From Halioglobus japonicus (GTDB lineage Bacteria > Pseudomonadota > Gammaproteobacteria > Pseudomonadales > Halieaceae): a DNA stretch of 64,000 bases. Below the pieces are notes generated by a model, which did not search any database, was not told the DNA's origin, and saw only the letters and a list, made by a program, of their open reading frames with translations. This document shows, one piece after another, positions 10,213 through 21,008 of the stretch. The translations under genes and the position numbers were made by a program. The stretch spans positions 3,906,001 to 3,970,000 of the forward strand of contig NZ_CP019450.1 of assembly GCF_001983995.1 (NCBI RefSeq), written 5' to 3'. The number at the start of each line of letters is the position of its first letter. The stretch's first letter is position 1.

Positions 10213-11034
10213 TCAGCTGCCCTCCACTAATACGCTCGTGGCCACCCAGATCGCGCCGTGACATCACCGCAGAAAAACCATTATCGGTCAGCAATTGGCG
10301 TACGGCCGGCGCCTGGTCATAGCCGTGCTCCAGCAGCAGCCAGCCACCCGGGGTGAGGTAATCGCCCGCGTTGGCACACAAATGCGCGAGATCGGCCAAC
10401 CCCTGAGCCGCCGCCACCAGCGCACTATCGGGCTCAAACCGCACGTCACCCTGGCTTAGATGGGGATCGCCGGGGCAATATAGGGTGGGTTACTGACGAT
10501 CAGGTCAAAGTGCTCTCCGGACAGTGCTGAAAACCAGTCAGATTCCAACACAACCACCTGCTCGAGCTGACAGCGACGGGCATTGCGCAGAGCAAGCGCC
10601 ACGGCCTCGGTACTGGCATCGGTGGCGGTAATCTGCCAGCCGGGCTTCGAATGCGCCAGGGCCAGTGCAATGGCGCCGGTACCCGTGCCGAGGTCGAGCG
10701 CCCTCACCGGCTCGTCCAGTGGCAGCTCCAGGGCCCACTCTACGAGCGTTTCTGTATCGGGACGGGGAATCAGTGTAGAGGGATTTACCTCCAGGTCGAG
10801 CGACCAGAATTCACGCTGACCTGTCAGGTGCGCCACCGGTTCGCCGCGCTTGCGACGCGCCAGCAGTGCCTGAAACTGCGCCAGCGTCTCGCCTTCAACG
10901 GCGGCCTCCGGCCAGGTATACAACCAGGTACGGGATTTTGCCAGACAGTGTCCGAGCAACACTTCGAGGTCGCGGCGCGGGCTGTCACCGGGGAGATCGT
11001 CTACGCCCTGCAGCAACTCGGCCACGGTGGCCAT
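10202..11034 (-). pseudogene. prmC: Release-factor glutamine methyltransferase PrmC, frameshifted
   Basis: PrmC methylates the Gln of the GGQ motif in RF1 and RF2. The N-terminal part (10456–11034, 192 codons) runs through the SAM-binding LDLGTGTGAIALALA and the substrate motif NPPY (in IVSNPPYIAP), then hits a stop. The remaining ~80 codons, from VRFEPDSALVAAAQG to GGQLSVE, continue at 10202–10450 in another frame. One missing base near 10469–10475, in a GCCGGGG run, restores the expected IAPGDPHLSQGDVRFEP. The start at 11034 overlaps the prfA stop by one base. Loss of PrmC is normally very costly, so a sequencing or assembly error is a strong alternative. Confidence 0.9.
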
Positions 11035-12116
11035 CAGCCCGCCAGTGCTGCCAGCTGATCCGCCTGATACTCCTGCCGCAGTGGGCCAACCACGGCGTCC
11101 AGCTCACCTTCCATTACCTCTGCCAGCTTGTAAAGAGTCAGGTTGATGCGGTGGTCGGTCAGGCGTCCCTGGGGGAAATTGTAGGTGCGAATGCGGTCAC
11201 TGCGATCACCCGTACCCACCAGGTCGCGACGCATGGAGGCCTGCTCTTCAGCGGCTTTGTCCTGGGCACTGGTCAACAGCTTTGCCTGCAGCAGCGACAT
11301 AGCCCGAGCCCGGTTCTTATGCTGGGAACGCTCGTCCTGGCACTCCACCACAATACCTGAGGGCAAGTGGGTGATGCGCACCGCGGAGTCGGTCTTGTTC
11401 ACGTGCTGGCCCCCGGCACCGGAGGCACGGTAGGTATCAACCCGCAGGTCGGCCTTGTTAATTTCCACCGCGTCGACCTCTTCAGCCTCAGGCATTACGG
11501 CCACGGTGCAGGCGGAGGTGTGGATTCTACCCTGGGACTCAGTCTCTGGAACCCGCTGTACGCGGTGCGCGCCAGACTCAAATTTGAGGTGCGCATATAC
11601 GTCGCGACCCTCGACCCTGGTGATAATTTCCTTATACCCGCCGTGTTCGCCAGGGCGCTCGGACAGCACTTCTACTTTCCAACCCATGCCCTCGGCGTAG
11701 CGCGAATACATACGGAACAAGTCCCCGGAGAAAATCGCCGCCTCGTCGCCACCGGTACCGGCGCGAATCTCGAGAAAAACGTTGTGAGAATCGTTGGGGT
11801 CGCGCGGGAGTAACAGCGTTTGCAGCTGCGATTCGAGGACCTCGAGTTGCGCGCTGCCTGAATCGATTTCCTCGCGGGCCATATCGCGCAGATCAGGATC
11901 ATCGTCCTCCAGCATCAACCGCGCCTCTTCCAGGTCACTATTGACCTGACTGAAATCGGCGTAGCATCGCACCACCTCTTCCAATTCCGCATATTCACGG
12001 GACAGGTCTCGGAAGCGGTTCTGATCAGCGATGGTCTCGCTGTCGCCCAACAGGGCCGCAACCTCTTCGTGGCGGTCTGTGAGGGTCTCCAGTTTACTCA
12101 GGAGGGATGCTTTCAT
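11034..12116 (-). CDS. prfA: Peptide chain release factor 1
   Basis: RF1 ends translation at UAA and UAG. The 360-residue protein has the catalytic GGQ in [17 protein letters not shown] (near residue 233) and the codon-recognition PxT tripeptide as PET in [15 protein letters not shown] (usually PAT or PVT). The last base pairs overlap the prmC start (TGATG), and its start overlaps the hemA stop by four bases, so hemA–prfA–prmC form one operon. Confidence 0.97.
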   Translation of the reverse strand: MKASLLSKLETLTDRHEEVAALLGDSETIADQNRFRDLSREYAELEEVVRCYADFSQVNSDLEEARLMLEDDDPDLRDMAREEIDSGSAQLEVLESQLQTLLLPRDPNDSHNVFLEIRAGTGGDEAAIFSGDLFRMYSRYAEGMGWKVEVLSERPGEHGGYKEIITRVEGRDVYAHLKFESGAHRVQRVPETESQGRIHTSACTVAVMPEAEEVDAVEINKADLRVDTYRASGAGGQHVNKTDSAVRITHLPSGIVVECQDERSQHKNRARAMSLLQAKLLTSAQDKAAEEQASMRRDLVGTGDRSDRIRTYNFPQGRLTDHRINLTLYKLAEVMEGELDAVVGPLRQEYQADQLAALAG

Positions 12117-13468
12117 TGCAATGTGTGTCTCGAATGATCGGTATCTTCAGCGCTGATATCCACACCCTGGGTGGATTCGGTACTGGTCTCAGGGTCGCTC
12201 GGTGCCTGTACGCCGAGCAGCCGGCTGGCATCTTCCAACGCCTGCTCACGACCGCTGGCGGAAATTTCCTTCAAGCCGGCGGTCGGCGCATGAATGAGTT
12301 TGTTCATCAGCGAGCGCGACAATTGCGTGAGCAGTTTGGCAGGATCCTCGCCCCGGGCCAGGGAGCGCAAGGCCCGCTGTAATTCCTGCTCACGGGTCTG
12401 GTCGGCGGCGCTACGATATTCCTTGATGACATCGACTGCACCGAGTCGACGGGTCTCCGTGACATAAGCCTGGACACCCTCTGCGATAATGACGTCAGCC
12501 TTGCGCGCCTCACTCTGGCGGCTGCGCAGATTCTCGTCGACAATCTCGCGCAGGTCATCGACGCTGTAGAGATAGATATCACGCAAATCGCCCACTTGCG
12601 GCTCGATATCCCGTGGCACGGCAATATCGACCATTAACATGGGCCGGTGTTTGCGAACTTTGATCGCCTGCTCAACTGCTCCCTTGCCGAGAATAGGCAA
12701 CTGGCTCGCTGTAGATGTGATGACAATATCTGCCGCCGGGAGCTGAGTCGGAATATCCGCCAGCAGCACCGCTTCAGCGCCAAACTGCTGGGCAAGCTCT
12801 CGGGCCCTGCCGAGAGTTCGGTTGGCGATGACAATTTGTTTTACTCCGGCATCAATCAAGTGGCGCGTCACCAGCTCAATCGTCTCACCGGCACCCACCA
12901 GCAACGCCTGACAGTTCGCGAGATCCGAAAAAATATGCCCCGCCAGATCGACCGCGGCATAGGCCACCGACACCGGGTTCTCGCCAATGGCCGTATCCGT
13001 GCGAACCTTCTTGGCGATGGTGAATACCCGCGGGAACAAACGCCCCAGTTCACTGGCCACAGTGCCTGCTTCAGAAGCTACCGCAAATGCCGACTTCAAT
13101 TGGCCGAATATCTGAGGTTCACCCAACACCATGGAATCCAGACCGCTGGCCACTTGGATGATATGCGACAGTGCCGCTTCCGCCTCGTAGTGGTAGGCAG
13201 CGCTGCGCAGTTCCTCAGCGGGTAAATGATGATAATTGGCGATCCAGTCAATGAGATTGGCGGCCCGCTCTGCCAGCGGCTTGCCCACAGGGACAATGCC
13301 GTACAGTTCGGTGCGGTTGCAGGTAGAGAGAATCACCACCTCATCTACCTCGCCGGTCGCACAGGCGTCCGCCAACGCCTCAGCCACTTGCTCAGGGGCA
13401 AACGCAACCCGCTCGCGCACTTCAACGGCGGCGGAGTTGTGATTGATTCCGAGGGCAATCAAGTTCAT
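12113..13468 (-). CDS. hemA: Glutamyl-tRNA reductase
   Basis: This is the first enzyme of the C5 heme pathway, reducing Glu-tRNA to glutamate-1-semialdehyde. The N-terminus [19 protein letters not shown] is the family consensus, and STCNRTELY (catalytic Cys) lies near residue 50. The NADPH-binding [12 protein letters not shown] and the C-terminal dimerisation helix are present. I place the start at the ATG at 13468 (451 residues); an upstream TTG at 13492 would add eight unconserved residues. It is divergent from the TPR lipoprotein gene. Confidence 0.96.
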   Translation of the reverse strand: MNLIALGINHNSAAVEVRERVAFAPEQVAEALADACATGEVDEVVILSTCNRTELYGIVPVGKPLAERAANLIDWIANYHHLPAEELRSAAYHYEAEAALSHIIQVASGLDSMVLGEPQIFGQLKSAFAVASEAGTVASELGRLFPRVFTIAKKVRTDTAIGENPVSVAYAAVDLAGHIFSDLANCQALLVGAGETIELVTRHLIDAGVKQIVIANRTLGRARELAQQFGAEAVLLADIPTQLPAADIVITSTASQLPILGKGAVEQAIKVRKHRPMLMVDIAVPRDIEPQVGDLRDIYLYSVDDLREIVDENLRSRQSEARKADVIIAEGVQAYVTETRRLGAVDVIKEYRSAADQTREQELQRALRSLARGEDPAKLLTQLSRSLMNKLIHAPTAGLKEISASGREQALEDASRLLGVQAPSDPETSTESTQGVDISAEDTDHSRHTLQ

Positions 13469-13659
13469 GGCTGGTCGTTCTGGCTCCTGCAAAAGGGCTG
13501 TTCAAAAACCGACGCACCTTAGCACATCCGATCAAAAATTTCTGTGATTTTAACAAGTTAGCCAGCTCATAACAGGCTTCCAACGATCCACCCGGGCTGT
13601 GGGTTTCAGGGCCCGTCTATGTCATCATAGCTTGCCTGACGCCATTCGGACCTGACTCG

Positions 13660-15429
13660 ATGTACCGCTTCCTCGCCACCGCCTGCTGCTTTGCGCTGCT
13701 CACCGCCTGCGCCAGCACCGACACGCACGAGGAAATTGCAGTGCCTGCGGTCGCCGCCAGCACGCCGGAACAGGCGCCCAAGCCTGCTCCGCCCATCCCG
13801 GAACGCCCCATTCCCGCAGACAGCGTCTACTCGCTGATACTGGCGGAATTCGCCATGCGCCGCGGCGATTACAACACAGCGCTGGACGCCTATCTCGAGG
13901 AGGCGCCTACCTTGGGCGACGTAGGCGTGGCGCGACATACAACCCACCTGGCTCAGTATATGCGCCGGCCGGAAGAATCCCTTGAGGCCGTGCAGCTGTG
14001 GCTGGCGCTGGAGCCAGACAGCGTCGAGGCAAACAATACTGCTGCCAGCCTGCTGGCCGCACAACAGCAGCCGCTGCAGGCATTGCCGCACATGGCGGTG
14101 GTAGCGCGATCCGATGTCCAGGCCAACTTTCCGCTACTGCTGCAGGGGTTCAATCAGCTACCTCCGGCGCAGCAGGCCGAACTGGTGGCAGGCCTGAATA
14201 CGCTCGGTGAAGAGTTTCCCGACGACCCCGCCCTGCTAATGACCCAGGCGCTGATTCACGCGGAATTCCAGCAGTACCCCCAGGCCCAGGCTAAGCTGGA
14301 CAAATTATTCACGGTTGACCCACTGCAGCACCAGGCGCTCCTGCTGGAGGCCCGGGTGCGCCTCAAACAGCAGGAGCAGGACCCATTCCGCCACATCAGA
14401 ACTGTCCTGGAAGCGCATCCGGAAGATTCTCGCCTGCGCCTGGAATACGCCAAGCTACTCACCAGCACCGATATCGTCGCAGCCCGCGAACAATTCGAAA
14501 TATTGTCGGCCCAGTCACCACAGGACGCCGACCTGCTACTGTCACTGGCCCTCATCAATCGTGAGAACGGCGATGACTTAGTGGCACGGGCCTACCTGCA
14601 GCAGATGTTGGCCCTCAACGCGCGCAACGACGAAGCCCACTACTACCTGGGGCGAATTGCCGAGGATCGCAGCGAACAGGGCGAGGCCGTGCGCCACTAC
14701 CAGCAAATCGGCGACGGCCGGCAGTATCTGGCTGCCAATCAGCGCCTAGGCCAGATTCTGATCGACAGCGGCCAGTTCGAAGAGTGCCGCGACTGGTTTG
14801 CCAGCCAGCGCTTGCGGCTCCCTGCACGCAGCGAACAGCTCTACAATATTGAAGCGGACCTGCTTAGCAGCGGTGGCTATCTGGGGGCCAGCCGCGAGGT
14901 GCTGAACCAGGGCATTAGTGATTTCCCCGAGTCGGAGGCACTACTGTACGCGCGATCCATGGTCAGCGAACAACAGAATGACCTGGACCTCATGGAGCGC
15001 GACCTGCGCACCATACTCGCCAATGACCCAGATAACGCCACCGCACTGAACGCACTGGGCTACACCCTCACCAATCGCACCGACCGCCACGACGAGGCCC
15101 TTGAGTTGATCAGTCGGGCCCTGGAACTGGACCCGGAAGAGCCGGCTATCCTCGACAGCATGGGCTGGGTGCTTTTCCGCCAGGGGCGTGTTGAAGAATC
15201 ACTGGAGTACCTGATGCGCGCCTATGCCGCATTTCCTGACCCGGAAGTGGCTGCCCACCTGGGCGAAGTGCTATGGGTCAGTGGCGATCACGAATCCGCC
15301 ACCCGTGTCTGGCAGGGCGCGCTACTGCGCGACCCCAATCACCCGGTACTGCTGAGCACCCTGGAGCGCCTGGGCGTTGAAACCCACCTGCAAACGCTGC
15401 CCGGCACTGAGGCCGCTGCAGAACAGTGA
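13660..15429 (+). CDS. TPR-repeat lipoprotein upstream of lolB
   Basis: This is a 589-residue protein with a signal peptide ending in a lipobox LTAC (Cys17), so it is a likely outer-membrane lipoprotein. The rest is helical repeats with TPR signatures, clearest at the C-terminus (residues ~440–540: ALNALGYTLTNRTDRHDEA, ILDSMGWVLFRQGR, AAHLGEVLWVSGD). A TPR protein in this place, divergent from hemA and followed by lolB, is a known arrangement in Pseudomonas-type genomes. Its role is not established; an assembly or scaffold role at the envelope is inference. Its stop overlaps the GTG start of lolB. Confidence 0.88.
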   Translation: MYRFLATACCFALLTACASTDTHEEIAVPAVAASTPEQAPKPAPPIPERPIPADSVYSLILAEFAMRRGDYNTALDAYLEEAPTLGDVGVARHTTHLAQYMRRPEESLEAVQLWLALEPDSVEANNTAASLLAAQQQPLQALPHMAVVARSDVQANFPLLLQGFNQLPPAQQAELVAGLNTLGEEFPDDPALLMTQALIHAEFQQYPQAQAKLDKLFTVDPLQHQALLLEARVRLKQQEQDPFRHIRTVLEAHPEDSRLRLEYAKLLTSTDIVAAREQFEILSAQSPQDADLLLSLALINRENGDDLVARAYLQQMLALNARNDEAHYYLGRIAEDRSEQGEAVRHYQQIGDGRQYLAANQRLGQILIDSGQFEECRDWFASQRLRLPARSEQLYNIEADLLSSGGYLGASREVLNQGISDFPESEALLYARSMVSEQQNDLDLMERDLRTILANDPDNATALNALGYTLTNRTDRHDEALELISRALELDPEEPAILDSMGWVLFRQGRVEESLEYLMRAYAAFPDPEVAAHLGEVLWVSGDHESATRVWQGALLRDPNHPVLLSTLERLGVETHLQTLPGTEAAAEQ

Positions 15430-16019
15430 ACACCCTGACACGGACTCTTCTGCCGGGGTCATTCCTGGTGCTGACAGCCTGCGCAGGAATAGCGCCGCCA
15501 CCTCCCCACTGGAGCGAGCAGCAGGCGCGTCTGGAGGCCTTCGACCAATTCACCGCCCGCGGCAAGATTGCGTTGCGCACCCCCACCCAGGCGGAATCCG
15601 CCAGCCTCACCTGGCAGCAAGCCGGACAAAACACCCAGCTGCATCTACAGGGTCCGCTCGGAATCGCTGCCACCACCGTGGAGAGCGATGGGTTCCATGT
15701 CGAGATCCGCCAGGGCGACGACATCCAGTATTGGACAACCGACAAGGTCCCGCCCGGGTCGGAGTGGGACCTGCCCCTGCAATCAATGCCATACTGGCTG
15801 CGCGGCATACCAGACCCCAACACCACCAGCGACGCACTGGAGTTTGACCCGGACACCGGCCGGCCTGCCCGGCTGTCGCAACAGGGCTGGGAGGTCACCT
15901 ACAGCGGCTTCGGCACCTTCGCCGAGCTCACGCTGCCCACCCGTATGGAAGTGTCGCGCGACGATACCTGGGCCAGGATTATTGTGCGCCGCTGGGAAGA
16001 GACCGCTACCCGTGACTGA
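15426..16019 (+). CDS. lolB: Outer-membrane lipoprotein insertase LolB
   Basis: LolB receives lipoproteins from LolA and inserts them into the outer membrane. The protein has 197 residues with a lipobox LTAC and lipidated Cys19. The [12 protein letters not shown] segment near residue 42 and [16 protein letters not shown] near residue 118 match the family. The start is GTG, overlapping the TPR gene stop by four bases, and the end overlaps the start of ispE by eight bases, so all three are translationally coupled. Confidence 0.95.
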   Translation: MNTLTRTLLPGSFLVLTACAGIAPPPPHWSEQQARLEAFDQFTARGKIALRTPTQAESASLTWQQAGQNTQLHLQGPLGIAATTVESDGFHVEIRQGDDIQYWTTDKVPPGSEWDLPLQSMPYWLRGIPDPNTTSDALEFDPDTGRPARLSQQGWEVTYSGFGTFAELTLPTRMEVSRDDTWARIIVRRWEETATRD

Positions 16020-16848
16020 CTCGATCACGCTCTTGTCGCCGGCCAAGCTCAACCTGTTCCTGCACATTACCGGGCGACGCAGTGACGGCTACCACGAACT
16101 GCAAACCCTGTTCCAGTTGCTGGACTGGGGCGACACCCTCACGTTCACCCCTGACGATAGCGGCGCCATCACCCTGTCTGGGTCGCCGTTTGATATCGAA
16201 CTGCAGGACAATCTCATCTACCGTGCCGCAGCGCAGTTGCGGACAGGACATCGCGGCGTGCACATTGAAGTGACCAAGCGCATTCCGGAGGGCGGCGGCC
16301 TCGGTGGCGGCAGCTCAAACGCGGCCACCACATTGCTGGCACTGAACCACCTCTGGGCACGCGCTTTCAGCAGTGAAAAACTGCAGCAAATCGGGGCCAG
16401 CCTCGGCGCTGACGTCCCGGTTTTCGTGGCCGGCCACACCGCCTGGGCGGCGGGTGTCGGGGAAATTCTGGAGCCAGTGGAAATGCCCGAGGAGTGGTAT
16501 GTGATCGCCGCTCCCAACTGCCATGTTTCGACGGCAGAAATTTTTTCACACGAGCAATTGACACGGGACACCTCTCCCATCACAATAGCCGCCTTTTTCG
16601 AGGGGCACTCCCGCAACGACTGCCAGGATCTCGTTAGAAACTTCCATCCGGAAGTTGATAACGCGTTGAATATCCTGGGAAAATTTGGAAGTGCCAGGTT
16701 GACCGGAACCGGAGCATGCGTGTTCGCAAGCTTCCCTGAAAAGGCCCAGGCCCAAGCGGTCCTGAGCCAACTGCCCGCGGAACTGAATGCCTTCGCGGCA
16801 GCGGGGGTGAATAAGTCACCCGTGCTGGAGGGACTGGTCAACAGCTAG
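16012..16848 (+). CDS. ispE: 4-diphosphocytidyl-2-C-methyl-D-erythritol kinase
   Basis: IspE is the GHMP-family kinase of the MEP isoprenoid pathway. The N-terminus [20 protein letters not shown] is the family signature, and the ATP-binding [14 protein letters not shown] is near residue 92. A GTG at 16012 inside the end of lolB gives 278 residues, the usual length. A much longer open frame extends upstream but is only the lolB sequence read out of frame. tRNA-Gln follows after seven bases. Confidence 0.95.
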   Translation: MTDSITLLSPAKLNLFLHITGRRSDGYHELQTLFQLLDWGDTLTFTPDDSGAITLSGSPFDIELQDNLIYRAAAQLRTGHRGVHIEVTKRIPEGGGLGGGSSNAATTLLALNHLWARAFSSEKLQQIGASLGADVPVFVAGHTAWAAGVGEILEPVEMPEEWYVIAAPNCHVSTAEIFSHEQLTRDTSPITIAAFFEGHSRNDCQDLVRNFHPEVDNALNILGKFGSARLTGTGACVFASFPEKAQAQAVLSQLPAELNAFAAAGVNKSPVLEGLVNS

Positions 16849-16855
16849 AGTTTAC

Positions 16856-16930
16856 TGGGGTGTCGCCAAGCGGCAAGGCACCGGGTTTTGATCCCGGCAT
16901 TCGCAGGTTCGAATCCTGCCACCCCAGCCA
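16856..16930 (+). tRNA. tRNA-Gln (anticodon UUG)
   Basis: This 75-base gene includes an encoded CCA. The acceptor stem is TGGGGTG paired with CACCCCA, the anticodon loop is TTTTGAT (anticodon TTG) and the T-arm has GGTTCGAATCC. It lies between ispE and prs, a conserved position in gammaproteobacteria. Confidence 0.97.
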
Positions 16931-17015
16931 TATTCAGAAATGCCATACATCGGGTGGTGTGTGGCATTATTTTTATGTGCAGCATTCGTCGATTCGCTTT
17001 AAAAGGTAACGTCCA

Positions 17016-17963
17016 GTGTCCTCGAAGATGATGGTTTTCACGGGTAACGCCAACCCTGAACTCGCTCAGAAAATTGCCAGCCGCCTGTATCTCAACCTGG
17101 GACATGCGGATGTCGGCAAATTCTCCGACGGCGAGATCGCAGTTGAACTGAATGAAAACGTCCGCGGCAAGGACGTCTTCGTGGTCCAGTCAACCTGCAA
17201 CCCCACCAACGACAACCTGATGGAGTTGCTGGTGATGATCGACGCCCTGCGTCGTGCCTCGGCAGACAGCATTACCGCGGTAGTGCCCTACTTTGGCTAC
17301 GCCCGCCAGGATCGCCGAGTACGCTCTGCCCGCGTACCCATTACTGCTAAAGTGGTGGCGGACATGATGGTAGGCGTCGGTGTAGACCGGGTGCTGACCA
17401 TGGACCTGCACGCAGAGCAGATTCAGGGCTTCTTCGAATGCCCGGTGGACAACGTATACGGCTCGCCGATTCTGATCGACGACATCGTGGCACAGCAGTA
17501 CGAAAACCAGATCGTGGTATCGCCGGACATCGGCGGTGTAGTCAGGGCCCGCGCCGTCGCCAAGCAGCTGGACGAAGCTGACCTGGCCATTATCGACAAG
17601 CGCCGCCCCAAGGCTAACGAAGCCCAGGTCATGAACCTGATCGGCGACGTGGAGGGCCGCACCTGCCTGCTGGTCGACGACATGGTCGACACTGCCGGCA
17701 CACTTTGCCAGGCGGCCAACGCGCTGAAAGAGCGCGGTGCACTGGGTGTATATGCCTACTGTACTCACGGAGTACTGTCCGGCAAAGCCCTGGAAAATAT
17801 TCGGAATTCCCAGCTCGACCAGCTGGTAATCACCGATACGATTCCCCTCTCTGAGGAGGCTCGCGGCATCGAAAAGATCCGCGTGCTAACCACCTCTGAC
17901 CTGCTGGCTGAGTCCATGCGTCGGGTGGCCAACGGGGAATCTATCAGCGCGCTGTTCAGTTAA
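17016..17963 (+). CDS. prs: Ribose-phosphate pyrophosphokinase
   Basis: It makes PRPP from ribose 5-phosphate and ATP for nucleotide, His and Trp synthesis. The protein has 315 residues. Conserved features are [10 protein letters not shown] at the N-terminus, [10 protein letters not shown] near residue 95 and the PRPP-binding loop [12 protein letters not shown] near residue 217. The start is GTG at 17016 with AAAAGG nine bases upstream; ATG codons four and five residues later are a weaker alternative. rplY follows. Confidence 0.97.
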   Translation: MSSKMMVFTGNANPELAQKIASRLYLNLGHADVGKFSDGEIAVELNENVRGKDVFVVQSTCNPTNDNLMELLVMIDALRRASADSITAVVPYFGYARQDRRVRSARVPITAKVVADMMVGVGVDRVLTMDLHAEQIQGFFECPVDNVYGSPILIDDIVAQQYENQIVVSPDIGGVVRARAVAKQLDEADLAIIDKRRPKANEAQVMNLIGDVEGRTCLLVDDMVDTAGTLCQAANALKERGALGVYAYCTHGVLSGKALENIRNSQLDQLVITDTIPLSEEARGIEKIRVLTTSDLLAESMRRVANGESISALFS

Positions 17964-18032
17964 GAACAGCTTTTATGAACCCACTGCCGCACCGGTCGCA
18001 GGTGTTGCAGTGAATATCAAAGGAGTCTGACA

Positions 18033-18686
18033 ATGTCTGACCAATTTGAAGTACAAGCCGAACTGCGTGAGGACATGGGGAAAGGTGCGAGCCGCCGCCT
18101 GCGTCGTCTCGCCGACAAAATCCCTGCCATCATCTACGGTGGTGACAAGGAACCCCAGTCTCTGACCATCATCCGCAAGGACCTGGAAAAGTCTCTGGAA
18201 AACGAAGCGTTCTACTCCCACGTACTGGAAGTGAACGTAGGTGGTGATGTACAGAAAGCAATCCTCAAGGATCTGCAGCGTCACCCCGCCAAAGACCTCG
18301 TAATGCACGCTGACTTCCTGCGTGTCGACGACAAGGTTGCCATTAAAGTACACGTGCCCATTCACTTCCTGAACGAAGAGAACTGTCACGGCGTGAAGAT
18401 GGAAGGCGGCATGATCCAGCACCAGGCGACTGACATCGAAGTTAGCTGTCTGCCCGGCGACATCCCCGAGTTCATCGAAGTGGATATGCTCGAGATCAAA
18501 ACTGGCGAGATCGTTCACCTGTCTGACGTCACTCTGCCCGCAGGCGTAACTTCCGTTGCCCTGGCTCTGGGTGAAGACCACGACCTGGCGATCGCCTCTG
18601 TCGTTGCGCCGAAGGGCGGCAAAGACGACGATGAAGTCGAAGCTGCTGCTGACGACGCCGCTGAAGAAGGCGAAGGCGAGGAGTAA
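18033..18686 (+). CDS. rplY: Ribosomal protein bL25 (Ctc form)
   Basis: This 217-residue long (Ctc-like) form of L25 binds 5S rRNA. The N-terminal L25 domain (residues ~1–95) shows [14 protein letters not shown] and PAIIYGG; the C-terminal β-domain is followed by an acidic Asp/Glu-rich tail. An AAAGGAG ribosome-binding site precedes the ATG. The prs–rplY–pth–ychF order is typical for the class. Confidence 0.96.
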   Translation: MSDQFEVQAELREDMGKGASRRLRRLADKIPAIIYGGDKEPQSLTIIRKDLEKSLENEAFYSHVLEVNVGGDVQKAILKDLQRHPAKDLVMHADFLRVDDKVAIKVHVPIHFLNEENCHGVKMEGGMIQHQATDIEVSCLPGDIPEFIEVDMLEIKTGEIVHLSDVTLPAGVTSVALALGEDHDLAIASVVAPKGGKDDDEVEAAADDAAEEGEGEE

Positions 18687-18709
18687 TTCCTCGCCTCCTG
18701 GCTCCCGCG

Positions 18710-19297
18710 TTGACAGCCATCAAGCTGATCGCCGGCCTGGGTAACCCCGGTAGTGAATACCGGGGCACCCGCCACAACGCGGGCGCCGATTTCGTTGAGG
18801 AGCTGGCGCGCCAATGCGGTGCTACTCTCTCGGCGGAATCCAAATTTTCCGGTCTCGCTGGCCGTATCACCTACGCCGGTCACGACCTCAGATTACTCAT
18901 CCCCACAACCTTCATGAATCGCTCCGGCAAGGCCGTTGCAGCGATGGCCCAATTTTTCAAAATTGCCCCGGAAGAGATCCTCGTCGCCCACGATGAACTG
19001 GATATTCCCGCAGGTACGGCCAGGTTCAAGCAAGGTGGGGGCCACGGCGGCCACAACGGCCTGCGTGACATTGTGCCCGCACTGGGCAACAACAAGAAGT
19101 TTCATCGCCTGCGAATCGGCATTGATCACCCCGGCCACGCCTCCAAGGTCTCGGGCTACGTCTTAAGCCGCCCCTCACAGGTAGACCGCGATCGTATCGA
19201 TGCCAGTATCGACGAGGCCATCAGCGCCTTGCCTCTGCTACTGGACGGCGACGCCACCAAGGCGATGACCCGATTACACAGTTTTAGCGCAGCCTAG
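18710..19297 (+). CDS. pth: Peptidyl-tRNA hydrolase
   Basis: It recycles peptidyl-tRNAs dropped by ribosomes. The protein has 195 residues. [17 protein letters not shown] near residue 9 contains the catalytic His, followed by [12 protein letters not shown] and the Asp in HDELDIPAG. The start is a TTG at 18710, in the usual position before [11 protein letters not shown]; no ATG precedes the conserved motif. Confidence 0.96.
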   Translation: MTAIKLIAGLGNPGSEYRGTRHNAGADFVEELARQCGATLSAESKFSGLAGRITYAGHDLRLLIPTTFMNRSGKAVAAMAQFFKIAPEEILVAHDELDIPAGTARFKQGGGHGGHNGLRDIVPALGNNKKFHRLRIGIDHPGHASKVSGYVLSRPSQVDRDRIDASIDEAISALPLLLDGDATKAMTRLHSFSAA

Positions 19298-19322
19298 CTG
19301 CCCAGCACCAAAGGACACTTCC

Positions 19323-20417
19323 ATGGGTTTCAAATGCGGTATTGTCGGCCTCCCCAACGTGGGCAAGTCCACCCTGTTCAACGCACTCACCCGCGCGGGT
19401 ATCGACGCGGAGAACTTCCCGTTCTGCACCATTGAGCCCAACGCCGGTGTGGTACCGATCCCCGATCCGCGCCAGGACAAGATCTCCGCGATCGTGACGC
19501 CGGAAAAAGAAATCGCCACTACCATGGAGTTCGTGGACATCGCGGGCCTGGTGGCCGGCGCATCCAAAGGCGAAGGCCTGGGCAACCAGTTCCTGGCCAA
19601 TATCCGCGAGACAGACGCCATCGCCCACGTCGTGCGCTGCTTCGAGGATGAGAACGTCATTCACGTGGCCAACCAAATCGATCCCGCCGCCGACATCGAA
19701 ATCATCAATACCGAGCTGGCGCTGGCCGACCTGGAGAGCTGCGAGAAGCAACTGCAGAAAGTCACCCGCACGGCCAAAGGCGGCGACAAGGAATCCATCG
19801 CCATGAAGGCGCTGCTGGAAGACAAACTCCTGCCCCAGCTGAACGAAGCCAAACCGGTACGCGCCCTGTCCCTCGACGAAAACGAAGAGGCGCTGGTAAA
19901 ACAGCTGTTCCTGCTCACTGTTAAGCCCACCATGTACATCGCTAACGTCGACGAAGACGGCTTCGAAAACAACCCACACCTGGATGTGGTGCGCGGCATC
20001 GCCGCTGAAGAGAACGCGGTCGTCGTGGTGATCTGCAACAAGCTCGAATCGGAAATCATTGAGCTGGACGACGAAGAGCGCACCGAATTCTTGGCCGACC
20101 TGGGTATGGAAGAGCCGGGCCTGAACCGCGTGATTCGCGCAGGCTACGACCTGCTCAACCTGCACACGTATTTCACTGCAGGTGTTAAGGAGGTGCGCGC
20201 CTGGACGGTACCGGTGGGCGCCTCTGCCCCGGAAGCCGCCGGTGTCATCCACACCGACTTCCAGAAGGGCTTTATTCGCGCTGAGGTCATCTCCTACGCC
20301 GACTTTATCGAGCACGGCGGCGAACAAGGCGCCAAGGATGCCGGTCGCTGGCGCCTGGAAGGCAAGGACTACATCGTTCAGGATGGCGACGTCATCCACT
20401 TCCGCTTTAACGTCTAA
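19323..20417 (+). CDS. ychF: Redox-regulated ATPase YchF (OLA1 family)
   Basis: This Obg-family P-loop protein prefers ATP. The 364-residue sequence has [15 protein letters not shown] near residue 8, DIAGLV, and NKLE in place of the NKxD of GTPases, followed by the C-terminal TGS domain ([30 protein letters not shown]). AAAGGA lies ahead of the ATG. It closes the prs–rplY–pth–ychF run. Confidence 0.97.
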   Translation: MGFKCGIVGLPNVGKSTLFNALTRAGIDAENFPFCTIEPNAGVVPIPDPRQDKISAIVTPEKEIATTMEFVDIAGLVAGASKGEGLGNQFLANIRETDAIAHVVRCFEDENVIHVANQIDPAADIEIINTELALADLESCEKQLQKVTRTAKGGDKESIAMKALLEDKLLPQLNEAKPVRALSLDENEEALVKQLFLLTVKPTMYIANVDEDGFENNPHLDVVRGIAAEENAVVVVICNKLESEIIELDDEERTEFLADLGMEEPGLNRVIRAGYDLLNLHTYFTAGVKEVRAWTVPVGASAPEAAGVIHTDFQKGFIRAEVISYADFIEHGGEQGAKDAGRWRLEGKDYIVQDGDVIHFRFNV

Positions 20418-20434
20418 TCGGCTTATTACTCTTC

Positions 20435-20488
20435 GGTCCCGGGAGGGTTCAGACCTTCCCGGACCAAAACTCTCCCCAACGTTTTTTT
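20435..20488 (+). terminator. Possible ychF terminator
   Basis: A GGTCCCGGGAGGG / CCTTCCCGGACC inverted repeat lies just after the ychF stop, with a seven-T run about 20 bases further on. The gap between stem and T-run is longer than in a classical intrinsic terminator, so the call is tentative. Confidence 0.4.
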
Positions 20489-20590
20489 ACTAATCGAATG
20501 GTCTTAAGTGACCGTCCCCAAAACGGCGCACACGCTCAACGTAAGGCAAAATCTCGGTGATCATCGTGGTCTCTTTTAGACGACACGGAT

Positions 20591-20714
20591 CGGGAACGCA
20601 GTAAGCCTCCCCGGGACCGCTTCAAGGCCCTCCATGGCACGCTTCGGCGTCCCGGAGCGCCGGCCGCACCATCCATGGCTCCCGACGATCCCGGGAAGAC
20701 TTACTGCGCTCCCG
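20591..20714. repeat. Long imperfect palindrome in the ychF–acs gap
   Basis: Two 26-base arms (20591–20616 and 20689–20714) are inverted copies with three mismatches. Both contain CGCAGTAAG and end in CCCGGGA. The ~70-base loop contains two further CCATGG words. It could fold as a cruciform or RNA hairpin, and it is compatible with a small non-autonomous mobile element; no coding frame is evident. Confidence 0.7.
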
Positions 20715-20777
20715 CTCCTGCCCCGGCTACTGACAAGTAGTGCGCCAGTCATGGGCTCTATCTTATATCCAGGATGA

Positions 20778-20976
20778 GTGAATGAGCTGTGGTTTAGCGC
20801 TTCGAAGCCTTCAGGTCACGCTTGTGCGCAGCGGAGGCGGCGGAGGGCTTTCCGTGGGGAGTGTTTGAGGGGTGTTTTAGGATTGCGCAGCAATCCCACC
20901 CCGAGTTGCCCCGCGGCCGCAGCCGCTGGAGTGGAGCACGTGGCCGCGTAGAAGGGCTAAGCCACAGCTCATTCAC
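20778..20976. repeat. MITE-like repeat, copy 1, with 21-bp terminal inverted repeats
   Basis: The ends 20778–20798 (GTGAATGAGCTGTGG...) and 20956–20976 are inverted copies with a single mismatch. The 199-base unit contains a GC-rich core with GCGGCCGC that is repeated in copy 2. An open frame on the minus strand begins inside the right repeat (MNELWLSPSTRPRAP...), but it is short and basic and looks incidental. No clear target-site duplication was found. Confidence 0.75.
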
Positions 20977-21008
20977 GACTAGCCTAAACCCATCCTCCTG
21001 TCAGTCCA

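Noticed and set aside
10202..11034. Programmed frameshifting in prmC.
   Set aside because: No slippery heptamer plus downstream structure is evident, and known prmC genes do not use recoding; an indel is simpler.
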